From Neptunitalea lumnitzerae (lineage in GTDB: Bacteria > Bacteroidota > Bacteroidia > Flavobacteriales > Flavobacteriaceae), in assembly GCF_027924185.1 (NCBI RefSeq), contig NZ_BRVO01000001.1, positions 868,001-932,000 of the forward strand: 64,000 nt of DNA, given 5' to 3'. The position numbers were made by a program, and so were the translations under genes. Under the pieces are notes generated by a model. It saw only the letters and a program-made list of their open reading frames with translations, made no database searches and had not been told where the DNA came from. How positions within the stretch are numbered: the first letter of the stretch is position 1; each line of letters begins with the position of its first letter. Below, one piece after another: positions 18,183 to 27,151 of this stretch.

Positions 18183-18575
18183 CTATTTCTTATTTAATTT
18201 TATTAAGATCAGAGTCATATTAACTAATATTGAAATACACATCATTAATTTAATGAATGTTAGAAATATTAGTTTTCTAGGGTTACCAAAATTTATAAAA
18301 TTATTTAAAATTAAAATTATAAGAATTAAGCTAACAGTTAAACCAAGATAATTGATGCCTTTTAAAAAAATATTTGTTTTCTTAAAGAAAACAAATGCAA
18401 TAACGCTTGAAACTAAGAGTATAAAAGCTTCTATTATAAAATTATTAATTTGATAATGTCCTCCTGCTATACCAAGTAAAAATAGAAATGAAACCAATAA
18501 AATCTCTATTAATAGATTAGTTATCTTAAGAACATTAATCATGTTTTTATTCAACATCATATTTATTAGTTTCAT
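18183..18575 (-). CDS. Small integral membrane protein, unknown
   Basis: 130 residues with four predicted membrane helices (about 20-42, 47-64, 73-92 and 102-125). Ile, Asn and Lys codons dominate. No family recognised. It is one of three unrelated small membrane proteins in a row on the same strand. An alternative start lies at Met6, Met7 or Met12. Confidence 0.6.
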   Translation of the reverse strand: MKLINMMLNKNMINVLKITNLLIEILLVSFLFLLGIAGGHYQINNFIIEAFILLVSSVIAFVFFKKTNIFLKGINYLGLTVSLILIILILNNFINFGNPRKLIFLTFIKLMMCISILVNMTLILIKLNKK

Positions 18576-18876
18576 AATAGTATGTTATTAGTTTTCCTTG
18601 TGATTACAAACTACTGGAAATGGAAATTAAAATATCTCTAGAAATACCACTTAAATCTGAATTGACAAGAGTGTTTTTAAAGAATTTAAGCAATGATATT
18701 TTGTTTTATTAGTAATTTATTTTCTTAAAAGTGTTAGTTTAAGACATTATCCCCAATTTACTACATTACAACTTTTAATAATAATGATAACGAATATAAG
18801 TAATCATTATTTATAAAAACACATCTAATTTCTTCAAACCTAAAGGGATAATCATCTAACCATTTTGCCTTAGTAC
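18576..18876. other. Gene-poor spacer in the accessory block
   Basis: About 300 bases of very AT-rich DNA. No open frame, promoter pair or strong hairpin was found. A short gacattatccccaattta segment near 18745 resembles the core of repeat copies A and B but too weakly to call. Confidence 0.5.
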
Positions 18877-19413
18877 TTAGTATTTTAAATCTAAATGACT
18901 TTTCGTATTTGTTAAACTAGAAATAAAGTAAAGGAAATAACAGGCAGGCATTAACCAGTAAGTGTCAATCTTATCAGAATTAAAGTATAAAATTACTGGA
19001 AATAATAGTATAAAGTTATCTATTAAGATTTTCTTATTGATATAGAGAAAAATAAAATACACTATTAAGAATATAACTATAGCTATTAGATATAAACTAG
19101 TTAGTACAGTACAATATTCACTTAAGGTAACATGTTCTTGATAATGATAATTTATATAATAAATAGAAGTTAACGCTGAATGTAGAAAAATAAAGGCAAA
19201 ACTAATATTAGCTAATTTTTGTTTGGTAAGTTTATTTAATAGCCATGTGGTTAAACAGAAAAATAATAAACTGAGAATAAAAGATGATACATAGAAACTC
19301 AATTTAATCATCGGAAAAAATCCATAAATTTTTGTTTCAGCAAAATATGTACACAGATAATAAGTACATAGATAGTCTAAAAAGAATAGTAAAAATACCT
19401 TAGTTTTTTCCAT
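18877..19413 (-). CDS. Integral membrane protein, unknown
   Basis: 178 residues with five to six hydrophobic segments and many Tyr, Phe and Ile residues. The N-terminus begins MEKTKVFLLFFLDYLCTYYL, so the first helix starts almost at once. No conserved motif recognised. It lies downstream of the RHS remnant and its lipoprotein, separated from them by a terminator, so it has its own transcript. Confidence 0.65.
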   Translation of the reverse strand: MEKTKVFLLFFLDYLCTYYLCTYFAETKIYGFFPMIKLSFYVSSFILSLLFFCLTTWLLNKLTKQKLANISFAFIFLHSALTSIYYINYHYQEHVTLSEYCTVLTSLYLIAIVIFLIVYFIFLYINKKILIDNFILLFPVILYFNSDKIDTYWLMPACYFLYFISSLTNTKSHLDLKY

Positions 19414-19539
19414 TATTCAAAATTGTTAATTGAGCCTGTTCATCTATTAACGTTACAGGTATAAAGATAGCCTTTAAAACCTTTTCTTACAGTTTAATTC
19501 TTAAATAAAGACTAACAACCTTTTCATTTTCTAAAAATA

Positions 19540-19575
19540 TAAACCCCAACAACTGGCAAAAGTTGTTGGGGGTGT
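19540..19575 (-). terminator. Terminator after the RHS-lipoprotein transcript
   Basis: An 11-bp stem (ccccaacaact / agttgttgggg) with a 6-base loop. Read leftward it is followed by tttatattttt, so it ends transcripts from the lipoprotein gene. Confidence 0.8.
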
Positions 19576-19636
19576 GTTTATTAGTGAACTATTCCAAAAA
19601 TATCCATAAAGAAGAAAACAGCAGCCAATATTACTA

Positions 19637-19703
19637 TTAACTACTGTTTTTCAAATGTTTAAATGCTGTTTGTATGGTATGTCCTAATCTGGGACATTAC
19701 CGA
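19637..19703. repeat. Degenerate repeat, copy B
   Basis: 67 bases related to copy A; it follows the stop of the lipoprotein gene by about 30 bases. Both copies thus sit just 3' of a gene in the same orientation. Confidence 0.45.
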
Positions 19704-19732
19704 CATTACCTTAAGGAATATATTAGTAATAT

Positions 19733-20452
19733 CTATTTTTGAATAAGTTGATTATAAAAGTCTTTCATTACATCGTCCGATTCAATTATCATCTGATCTC
19801 TATCTAAAATATTTTTATCCGATATGGATTCAATAATAATAGAATTATTCTCATAATCGATAAGTAAATCAGATATAGGGTAGGTAATTTGACGTTTTTT
19901 ATTAAACTTCTCTAAGTTATCACTATCTAATAGTGCCTTAAAACCTCTTAATCCTAAATATAAATCATCTGAATATAAGACATCTATTACTACATTGTTT
20001 TTAGAGTCTAAAAACATTTTTTTAATAATTTTATTACTTATTCTATGACTGCCTTTTGTTACTTCTTTAGTTAAAAAACGATAAGAATATTTTTTAGGAA
20101 TATCACTAATGAATCGATTTGATTTAGCCATTAAATCATCATTTTTTATAATAACTATATTATTCATTTTAATAGACTCCACTCTTTGAGCTGGTAAATA
20201 TTCAGCTCCATAAAGTTTTGAATGGTTATAGAATAGTAAGTGATTATTCATAACATCCCATTCATTTGAAATATTAACAACTAGAATTAAATCATCATCG
20301 TTAAATAATATTTGCTTGGCTCTACTTAAAATTTCAACATCTAATTTAGAATCCTTAGGTGCTACATTATTAACATTCCTTTCATTCTTGTTGCAACCAA
20401 TAAACAAAATCAGAAATAAAAGTGTAAAAGATATAATTTTTATATTTCTCAT
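19733..20452 (-). CDS. Lipoprotein directly downstream of RHS C-terminus; possible immunity protein
   Basis: 239 residues. The start chosen opens a signal sequence (MRNIKIISFTLLFLILFIGC) with lipobox FIGC; nine upstream in-frame residues overlap the RHS end. The mature protein is Asp/Asn/Ile-rich with no recognised domain. Its ATG begins one base after the RHS stop codon, the coupled arrangement typical of polymorphic toxins and their immunity genes. The RHS C-terminus here is not an evident toxin, so the immunity role is inference. Confidence 0.65.
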   Translation of the reverse strand: MRNIKIISFTLLFLILFIGCNKNERNVNNVAPKDSKLDVEILSRAKQILFNDDDLILVVNISNEWDVMNNHLLFYNHSKLYGAEYLPAQRVESIKMNNIVIIKNDDLMAKSNRFISDIPKKYSYRFLTKEVTKGSHRISNKIIKKMFLDSKNNVVIDVLYSDDLYLGLRGFKALLDSDNLEKFNKKRQITYPISDLLIDYENNSIIIESISDKNILDRDQMIIESDDVMKDFYNQLIQK

Positions 20453-20453
20453 T

Positions 20454-21413
20454 TTATAAATCTTTTCGTTTAACAACATCCTTAGATATTGTAGTACTTC
20501 TTAAATGACCATTACCAGGTAACCTACTTGCTTTAAATTTTAAATACATTTGAGAACCAATTCTATGTCCCAATTTTTGTCCAAATTGAGTACTTGAAGA
20601 TTCAGAAGAAAAACCACTTTGTTGATATGATTCAAGACCATCAAAGCCTAAACGTGCAGTACTCCAGCTCATACCATCTTTACCTGCAACAAGTCCAGCT
20701 CCAATATTGCCCACATCTCTTGCTGATGCAAAAATAGGTTTCCCATTTTTATCTCCTAATATCGGCATTCCTCTGTATTTATCTTCATTAGTAGTAAATT
20801 GAACCTTATCTGTACCATTAGTGGTTTTAAAATCATACTTTTCTCCTCCCACTGTATTCGGTAAATATGTTTCTAAACTAGGATCTTCTTTGATTAAATC
20901 ATTTAAAAAATTCTTACCAGAATTATCTTTTGGGTCAATCGTTCCTAAGAATTGCCCTGTTCCATCTCCTGGAGTCTTTTCTGTTTCAGAATAATAGAAT
21001 GACTCAGGTGTAGCTGAGTATCCTATCAATTCCCCTTTTCCTTCTTTTCCATCATCCACTTAGATTCCATTATCATTATCATATGCATCTCCACCTGTTA
21101 CGGTGTATGTTCCGTCTTCATTTTTAGTAACAATAGTACTTTCCGGCGCCATCCCATCCGGATCAATAAAATAAATAGGATTATTAAACGCATAGGTATA
21201 AGGTGAAAATCTCCTCATTTGCTCCGCCAACGGGTCAATAGACATAAACCTACCAATAGCATAATCATAGTTACGCCATTTAAAGCTATCCCAGTTTAAT
21301 CCTAAGTCCTCATTTCTTTCTTGCCCCTGATATTTAAAATCTCCTCCCTTAGTTCCGGATTGCAAGTCGTTATACCCGTTATGACGTAAGCCAAAGGGGT
21401 AATAGTTGTTAAG
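20454..21413 (-). pseudogene. RHS-repeat protein 3' remnant, truncated and with an in-frame stop
   Basis: The open frame begins at the RHS junction motif YYPFGLRHNGYN, which in intact proteins lies after more than a thousand residues of YD repeats, so the 5' bulk is missing. The RHS core follows (YQGQERNEDLGLNWDSFKWR, YDYAIGRFMSIDPLAEQ, YTYAFNNPIYFIDPDGM). At 21060-21062 a TAA stop interrupts; the same frame continues GTG (V) DDGKEGKG..., where relatives read GIYV, so a Tyr codon TAT has become TAA. The last 200 residues (YLPNTVGGEKYDFKT, SARDVGNIGAGLVAG) are a common flavobacterial RHS tail with no evident toxin motif. The downstream part could still be made from the GTG. Confidence 0.82.
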
Positions 21414-21420
21414 TTAGCTT

Positions 21421-21912
21421 TTAAAAATTAAAACTAGCTCCAACAGTAAGCACAAACTGGTTATGTAAATGTTCGGCAGGGGTTAGGGTATCGTCGTATT
21501 TAGCAATAGGGAAACCACCTTCGGCATACAACCCAAAGCCGTCTGTAAAAAAGTAGCGAGTACCTACATGCCCACCAAAATTTTTAAGGCTTATGTCTAA
21601 CCCTGGGTAAATATCAAAACAATCGCAAATGTTTAAAACATCTTGTAAGTTGGCATTAAACCTACCTTTAATATCAAAACGGTCTAAAAAATCGGCATCT
21701 ATATGCTCGTCTATACCTAACAAATAGCTACCGGCTATCCCAAAAGATATATTAGAGCCTACACCAACATCATACGTAACATTAATACCGGTGCCTAAAT
21801 CTTGTATGTTGGCACCTACCTGAAATTTGGTATCACCCTTACCTGTAAAAGCCTGCGCGTTGATGGTTTGTATAGTTACAAACAGTATAAGAATACTTAA
21901 AAACTTTTTCAT
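21421..21912 (-). CDS. Outer membrane beta-barrel protein
   Basis: 163 residues: signal peptide ending near INAQ, then alternating strands with aromatic ends (KFQVGANIQDLGTGINVTYDV, HVGTRYFFTDGFGLYAEGG) and a C-terminal strand FVLTVGASFNF typical of a barrel. It matches a small flavobacterial family (DUF6646-like, by memory). The RHS remnant begins 8 bases after its stop, as if RHS DNA had been joined to its 3' side. Cys residues in ICDCFD are unusual for a barrel. Confidence 0.8.
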   Translation of the reverse strand: MKKFLSILILFVTIQTINAQAFTGKGDTKFQVGANIQDLGTGINVTYDVGVGSNISFGIAGSYLLGIDEHIDADFLDRFDIKGRFNANLQDVLNICDCFDIYPGLDISLKNFGGHVGTRYFFTDGFGLYAEGGFPIAKYDDTLTPAEHLHNQFVLTVGASFNF

Positions 21913-22210
21913 AGTTATCGGTTATTTTTTAAAAACTTAAAGATATACAAAATTAGCCTATAATATAACAATACCTATAAACCGTAGTAAGGTGTTGTAA
22001 ACGGAAAAATGGTATGTCAAAATACCAGTATGACAATGAGAAGCTTTTTTTTGCTCGGTTTTTTAGTATATAAATAAAATTTTTACACTGAAATTGTTAA
22101 ATACATATTTCTGTTCAATCTAAAGAGAATTGTATGATTTTTACCTCATTTTCTTTGAGATAATAGAATAATAATTAGATATTTAATGTAATTATTAAAA
22201 GCCCCAAAAT

Positions 22211-23584
22211 ATGAATAAACTAATTACTCTAGGCATAGCCCTTATAGGGTATGCTACGTTTGCTCAAGTCGGTATCAACACTACCGCACCACAAGCTAAC
22301 TTAGATGTAGAGGGGAGACCTACAGAAACCTCTACGCCAGATGGTATTATTCCACCCAAACTTACACGGAGCCAGCTGATAGCTAAAACAGCCTATGGTA
22401 CCAACCAAAAAGGTGCCATTGTTTACGTAACAGATGTGTCTGGTACTACCAACGCTAGTACGGCCAATGTTACCGCTGTTGGAATGTATTTTTTTGACGG
22501 AAGTGTTTGGCAGCGGTTAGATATGTATGAGACTACCTCTCATAACATTGCAACCTCTGGCAACACCTTAACCAGTACTGTAGATGGTACAGACTACACT
22601 GCAACTGTTGTGAACAGTGTAGTTAATGCCTCTAACAACAACAACTTTAGTACTGCGGTAAACGGCGTTACCGGTTCGGGCGTATCGTTAATAACTAGCA
22701 ATAGTTTAGCGGTAGCCAACAACACGGTAAATAGTAGTTTAAACGGCGTTACTTCTAACACTATTACCGTGCCCAACCTATATACGGTAAATGGTAGTTT
22801 AAATGGTAACCGCGTAGTGTCGCTTGCTAACAATGCCTTGTCTTTTACGTCTACAGCCACAACGGGTACTAGCCATTTTACTATAGATGGTAATACCTTT
22901 AACGTAGATGCGGTAAACAACCGGGTAGGGGTAGGTAACAACAGCCCAGTAGCCAATTTAGATATCCGTGCCAATCCTGGAGATACTACCAATCCGGGTG
23001 AAGGTTATTTAGGGATAGGTACTACCAGTACCGCTGCAACCACTGCCGGTGCCGGTGCCATACGGTATACTACTACAGATGGTGGTGGTATTGAGTATAG
23101 TAACGGTGTAGTGTGGAATGCCCTTGAAAGTACGGTACAAAAGTCTATTATTATTGCTAAAAAAACCGCCTCCCAAACGGTAAGTAATAATTCTGAAACG
23201 AATATTACCAACTGGATAGAAATTACCGATTTAAACGGAGATTACAATCCGTCTACAGGAGTTTTTACCGCACCAAGAGATGGAAGTTATGTGGTTTCTT
23301 TTAGCTTTAATTTTTCACAAGGAAGCATAGCAGATAATTCTCAGGTAGAGGCACAATTAAAATATACAGATGGTGGTTCAACCAGTTCTATGAAATCGGT
23401 AGTGGCTTTTCCAGCAGGAGGTACTGCCCAAGCAGGTGCTGTTATTAGTTTTACGGTACAGTTAGATGCGGGCGAAACTGTAAGACCAGTAATATGGCAT
23501 AGTCTTGGTGGAAACCGTTCTTTGCGTGTACCCGGAAGTATCTATGATGATGGGTTTAATAACTTTTCTGTAGTAGAACTGTAA
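22211..23584 (+). CDS. Secreted repetitive protein with C1q-like C-terminus (copy 1)
   Basis: 457 residues. Signal peptide ends near TFAQ. The N-terminal part (VGINTTAPQANLDVEG, DGIIPPKLTRSQL, GAIVYVTDVSG) is a motif set of Bacteroidota surface proteins. The middle (about 120-235) is Asn/Thr/Val-rich beta strands with TVNGVTS-like units. A NRVGVGNNSPVANLDI segment leads to a C-terminal jelly-roll of C1q/TNF type (about 315-457, GVFTAPRDGSYVVSFSFNF). No T9SS sorting domain is seen. The function is not known; adhesion or matrix is a guess. A paralog follows after 13 bases. Confidence 0.75.
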   Translation: MNKLITLGIALIGYATFAQVGINTTAPQANLDVEGRPTETSTPDGIIPPKLTRSQLIAKTAYGTNQKGAIVYVTDVSGTTNASTANVTAVGMYFFDGSVWQRLDMYETTSHNIATSGNTLTSTVDGTDYTATVVNSVVNASNNNNFSTAVNGVTGSGVSLITSNSLAVANNTVNSSLNGVTSNTITVPNLYTVNGSLNGNRVVSLANNALSFTSTATTGTSHFTIDGNTFNVDAVNNRVGVGNNSPVANLDIRANPGDTTNPGEGYLGIGTTSTAATTAGAGAIRYTTTDGGGIEYSNGVVWNALESTVQKSIIIAKKTASQTVSNNSETNITNWIEITDLNGDYNPSTGVFTAPRDGSYVVSFSFNFSQGSIADNSQVEAQLKYTDGGSTSSMKSVVAFPAGGTAQAGAVISFTVQLDAGETVRPVIWHSLGGNRSLRVPGSIYDDGFNNFSVVEL

Positions 23585-23597
23585 AGCCCCTTGAGAT

Positions 23598-24983
23598 ATG
23601 AAATATAAAATTTTAGTACTATTACTTATAGTAATGGGGTTGCATGTGCATGCTCAAATACGTATATCAGACGGGTCGGCTACAGCCAATGCTACCTTAG
23701 AGATTGACGGAGAACCTACGGTTACCACTACTGCAGACGGATTAATACCACCTAGGTTAACACGTAAACAATTGGTGGGTAAAGATGCCGCTTATACTAC
23801 TACTCAAACAGGTGCTTTTGTATACATTACAGATGTGTCTGGGGTTATTTCTACTGCTACGGCTAATGTAACTTCGGTAGGGTTGTATTATTTTGATGGT
23901 ACGCTATGGCAACCTTTAAAAAGTGATGTTACCTACCCTAGCGGAGTGTCGTCATCTGGTAATGTGCTCACCAGCACAGTGCAAGATGTTACCGATACGG
24001 CTAACCTAGTGACCTCAGTTTCTAATACCAATGTAAACAATACCTTAACTACTACGGTTAATGGGGTTGCCTCTTCAGGGGCGCCAGTAATTAATAGTTC
24101 TAGTTTAGCGTTACTTGGGTATAACTTAACTGGTACTGTAAATGGTGTTACTTCTAATGCTGTTACCTTACCAAACCTTTATAACAGCAGTAGTACGTTA
24201 ACAGGGAATAGGGTGGTAACCTTGGCAGATAAAAACCTGTCGTTTACCACAAGCGGATATTCAGGTACGGGACAGTTTACCGTAGATGGTTCTACCTTTT
24301 CTGTAAATACTGTAAATAACAGAATTGGCTTGGGTACATCACCTCCTATAGCTAGGCTAGATATGCGCTCTAATGCGGGCAACACCAGTAACCCTGGGAA
24401 TGGGTACTTAGCTATTGGTACTACAGATATTGATGCTAATGCGGCAGGTGCTGGTGCTATACGATATACTACCGAGTCAGGGGGTACCATTCAATACAGT
24501 GATGGAGCTAACTGGCATCAAGTAGAAAGTAACGTGCAGAAGTCTATTGTGGTAGCCAAAAAAACAACCTCGCAAACCATTAACCAAACGGTAGACCCGG
24601 TTTTAATTACCAATTGGAATGAGGTAACCGATACCAACGGAGATTTTAACCCTAGTACCGGAGCATTTACTGCACCGCGTACGGGTAACTATATTATTTC
24701 TTTTGGTTTTAATTTTAATGCGTCTTCTATTAATGGGGGTACGCAGGTAGAGGCTATACTATTTTCTCCATTAGGAACAGCCTACTTTAAAAAGTCGGTT
24801 ATTGCGTTTCCGCGTTCAGGGTATTCGCAGGCAGGTGCTGTAATTACATTTGCTATTCGTATGAATGCCGGAGAGGTGTACCGCCCAAGTGTATGGCACA
24901 ACACGGGTTCTTCTAAAACCTTGCGCGTAGCCAATAGTGGTAGTAATAGCGGGTATTGTAACTTTTCGGTTAGAGAGTTATAG
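23598..24983 (+). CDS. Secreted repetitive protein with C1q-like C-terminus (copy 2)
   Basis: 461 residues, a diverged tandem paralog of the gene before it. Shared landmarks: the signal peptide (cleavage near HAQ), ADGLIPPRLTRKQLV, TVNGVTSNAV, NRIGLGTSPPIARLDM, AGAGAIRYTTESGG, QKSIVVAKKT and GAFTAPRTGNYIISFGFNF. The middle has changed most. The pair is probably one transcript ending at the hairpin shared with ahcY. Expression together suggests subunits of one structure, which is inference. Confidence 0.75.
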   Translation: MKYKILVLLLIVMGLHVHAQIRISDGSATANATLEIDGEPTVTTTADGLIPPRLTRKQLVGKDAAYTTTQTGAFVYITDVSGVISTATANVTSVGLYYFDGTLWQPLKSDVTYPSGVSSSGNVLTSTVQDVTDTANLVTSVSNTNVNNTLTTTVNGVASSGAPVINSSSLALLGYNLTGTVNGVTSNAVTLPNLYNSSSTLTGNRVVTLADKNLSFTTSGYSGTGQFTVDGSTFSVNTVNNRIGLGTSPPIARLDMRSNAGNTSNPGNGYLAIGTTDIDANAAGAGAIRYTTESGGTIQYSDGANWHQVESNVQKSIVVAKKTTSQTINQTVDPVLITNWNEVTDTNGDFNPSTGAFTAPRTGNYIISFGFNFNASSINGGTQVEAILFSPLGTAYFKKSVIAFPRSGYSQAGAVITFAIRMNAGEVYRPSVWHNTGSSKTLRVANSGSNSGYCNFSVREL

Positions 24984-25040
24984 TAAAATAGAATATTAAA
25001 CGTATACTATTTCAGTACAAACTTAGAAGTGGAACAATTA

Positions 25041-25074
25041 AAAAAGGGAGTTGTTTTATAACAACTCCCTTTTT
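25041..25074. terminator. Bidirectional terminator
   Basis: Stem aaaaagggagttgtt / aacaactcccttttt between the C1q-like pair and the convergent ahcY. Confidence 0.9.
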
Positions 25075-25094
25075 CTATATATAGAATATTTGGT

Positions 25095-26411
25095 TTAGTA
25101 TCTGTAATACTCAGGCTTAAATGGTCCTTCAACCGTAACCCCAATATATTCAGCTTGCTCTTCAGAAAGTTCTGTAAGTTCTACTCCAATTTTAGCAAGG
25201 TGTAATTTAGCTACCTTTTCATCTAAGTGTTTAGGTAACATATAAACCTTGTTCTCATATTTATCAGTGTAGTTCCATAACTCAATTTGTGCCAATGTTT
25301 GGTTGGTAAAAGAGTTACTCATTACAAAACTTGGGTGTCCTGTAGCGCAGCCAAGGTTTACCAATCTACCTTCAGCTAATAAAATAATATCGTTTCCGTT
25401 AACGGTGTATTTATCAACTTGTGGTTTAATCTCTACTTTTGTTTCACCAAAGTTAGTGTTTAACCAAGCTACATCAATCTCGTTATCAAAGTGTCCAATG
25501 TTACAAACAATGGTTTTATCTTTCATAGCAGAAAAATGTTCACCTCTAACAATATCTTTATTTCCGGTAGTAGTAATAACAATATCAGCTTTTGCCAATA
25601 CGTTTTCTAATTTTTTAACTTCATACCCGTCCATAGCAGCTTGTAAAGCACAAATAGGGTCAATTTCGGTAACAGTAACAATAGATCCCGCACCTCTAAA
25701 AGAAGCAGCAGTACCTTTACCTACATCACCATACCCACAAACCACTACACGTTTACCAGCTAACATAACATCGGTAGCTCTTCTAATAGCGTCAACAGCA
25801 CTCTCTCTACATCCGTATTTGTTATCAAATTTAGATTTTGTAACAGAGTCGTTTACATTAATAGCAGGCATTGGTAAAGTACCTTTGTTCATACGCTCAT
25901 ATAAACGGTGTACTCCTGTAGTAGTTTCTTCAGACAATCCTTTAATACCATCTGCAAGTTCTGGGTATACATCTAATACCATATTGGTAAGATCTCCACC
26001 ATCATCTAAAATCATGTTTAGTGGCTTGCGGTCTTCACCAAAAAATAGTGTTTGTTCTATACACCAATCAAATTCTTCAGCATTCATTCCTTTCCAAGCA
26101 TACACAGGTATACCAGCAGCAGCAATAGCCGCAGCAGCATGGTCTTGTGTAGAAAATATGTTACAAGAACTCCAGGTAACCTCTGCACCTAAAGCTACAA
26201 GTGTTTCAATTAAAACAGCTGTTTGAATGGTCATGTGTAAACAACCTGCAATTCTTGCACCTTTTAAAGGCTGCTCGTCTTTGTATTCTGCTCTTAAAGA
26301 CATTAATCCTGGCATCTCAGCTTCTGCAAGCTCAATCTCTTTTCTTCCCCAATCGGCTAAAGAAATATCCTTTACTTTATAAGGTACGTAAGGAATTGTT
26401 TTTGTACTCAT
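25095..26411 (-). CDS. ahcY: Adenosylhomocysteinase
   Basis: 438-residue enzyme that splits S-adenosylhomocysteine into adenosine and homocysteine, completing the methyl cycle. It uses tightly bound NAD; the binding motif is [11 protein letters not shown]. Other family segments are [31 protein letters not shown] and [13 protein letters not shown], which carry substrate-contacting residues, and the C-terminal KPEYYRY that reaches into the neighbour subunit. Length and ends are full. It is divergent from the phosphopantetheinyl transferase operon. Confidence 0.98.
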   Translation of the reverse strand: MSTKTIPYVPYKVKDISLADWGRKEIELAEAEMPGLMSLRAEYKDEQPLKGARIAGCLHMTIQTAVLIETLVALGAEVTWSSCNIFSTQDHAAAAIAAAGIPVYAWKGMNAEEFDWCIEQTLFFGEDRKPLNMILDDGGDLTNMVLDVYPELADGIKGLSEETTTGVHRLYERMNKGTLPMPAINVNDSVTKSKFDNKYGCRESAVDAIRRATDVMLAGKRVVVCGYGDVGKGTAASFRGAGSIVTVTEIDPICALQAAMDGYEVKKLENVLAKADIVITTTGNKDIVRGEHFSAMKDKTIVCNIGHFDNEIDVAWLNTNFGETKVEIKPQVDKYTVNGNDIILLAEGRLVNLGCATGHPSFVMSNSFTNQTLAQIELWNYTDKYENKVYMLPKHLDEKVAKLHLAKIGVELTELSEEQAEYIGVTVEGPFKPEYYRY

Positions 26412-26486
26412 ATTACTTTACTTATTTTTACAATTATTACTGCTATTGCAGTAGTACAGCTAAATGTTTCCGTAAATTACGGGCTG

Positions 26487-26494
26487 CAAAGGTA
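26487..26494 (-). promoter_or_regulatory. Candidate -7 element of ahcY
   Basis: Leftward TACCTTTG fits TAnnTTTG. The predicted leader of about 70 bases contains two small hairpins (ccgtaatttacgg and tactgc-aata-gcagta). I see no match to the known SAH riboswitch. Confidence 0.45.
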
Positions 26495-26515
26495 AGCAAT
26501 AACTTTTAAAAACGA

Positions 26516-27151
26516 ATGCCGCTTTACAAAACTATAACAGTAAATACCAGTACTAAAGTGCTGATTTGGAATATTGAAGAGTCTTTTGAGACACTTTTAG
26601 ATGGGGTAGTTTTAACACCCCAGTGCCAAGATAGAGTAGCCGGAATGAAATCTGATATTCATAGAAGAGGGTTTCTAAGTGTGAGGCACTTACTGCAAAA
26701 GTTTGGGTATACAGCACACGATTTGTTTTATGATGCTAACGGAAAACCCCACTTAAAAGATGGCAATTATATTTCTATAACCCACTCTTTTGAGTATGCC
26801 GCAGTAATAGTAAGTACAAGCCATGACGTTGGAATAGATATTGAAATGAAACGTGCTAAGATTATAAGAATAGCACCTAAGTTTACAACACTTAAAGATT
26901 ATGCTCACCTTACCAACGAGGAACAGTTGGTAGAAAAATTAACCAAAGTATGGTGCGCTAAAGAGTCTTTATACAAAATATACGCAACCCCCGGATTAAG
27001 TTTTTTACAACATATTAATGTGTTTAACTTTAAAGAAGATGCCTTGGCAACCTCTGGAGAAATTAATTATAACCACACCCAAACCCTTTATGATATTGCT
27101 TTTTTAGAATTTGGTGGTTTTATGTGTGCTTATGCCTATCCTAAAATATGA
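26516..27151 (+). CDS. 4'-phosphopantetheinyl transferase superfamily protein
   Basis: 211-residue Sfp/AcpT-like enzyme that moves the phosphopantetheine arm of CoA onto a carrier protein. The magnesium-binding motifs are present: GIDIEMKR near residue 103 and WCAKESLYKIY near 145. SITHSFEYAAVIVS matches the conserved substrate-contacting stretch. Its stop overlaps the next gene by four bases (ATGA). The target is probably the fatty-acid ACP, although a pathway-specific carrier cannot be excluded. Confidence 0.9.
   Translation: MPLYKTITVNTSTKVLIWNIEESFETLLDGVVLTPQCQDRVAGMKSDIHRRGFLSVRHLLQKFGYTAHDLFYDANGKPHLKDGNYISITHSFEYAAVIVSTSHDVGIDIEMKRAKIIRIAPKFTTLKDYAHLTNEEQLVEKLTKVWCAKESLYKIYATPGLSFLQHINVFNFKEDALATSGEINYNHTQTLYDIAFLEFGGFMCAYAYPKI

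Larger units (their letters stand above)
19414..19732. other. Intergenic region with terminator and repeat copy B
   Basis: Contains the strong hairpin at 19540-19575 and repeat copy B; otherwise AT-rich with no gene seen. Confidence 0.6.

Noticed and set aside
21060-21062. In-frame stop in RHS as a recoded codon
   Set aside because: The codon is TAA, which is not used for selenocysteine or pyrrolysine, and no recoding structure was seen.
22015-22035. tgtca-N11-tgaca inverted repeat upstream of the barrel gene as an operator
   Set aside because: Only five bases match on each side and the sequence is AT-rich; chance is a sufficient explanation.
25303-26226. 307-codon open frame opposite ahcY
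   Set aside because: It lies wholly within the well-conserved ahcY gene on the other strand, and its product shows no domain or signal; it is a codon-bias shadow.
26412-26480. SAH or SAM riboswitch in the ahcY leader
   Set aside because: The predicted leader is short and holds only two small hairpins; no conserved riboswitch core could be matched.
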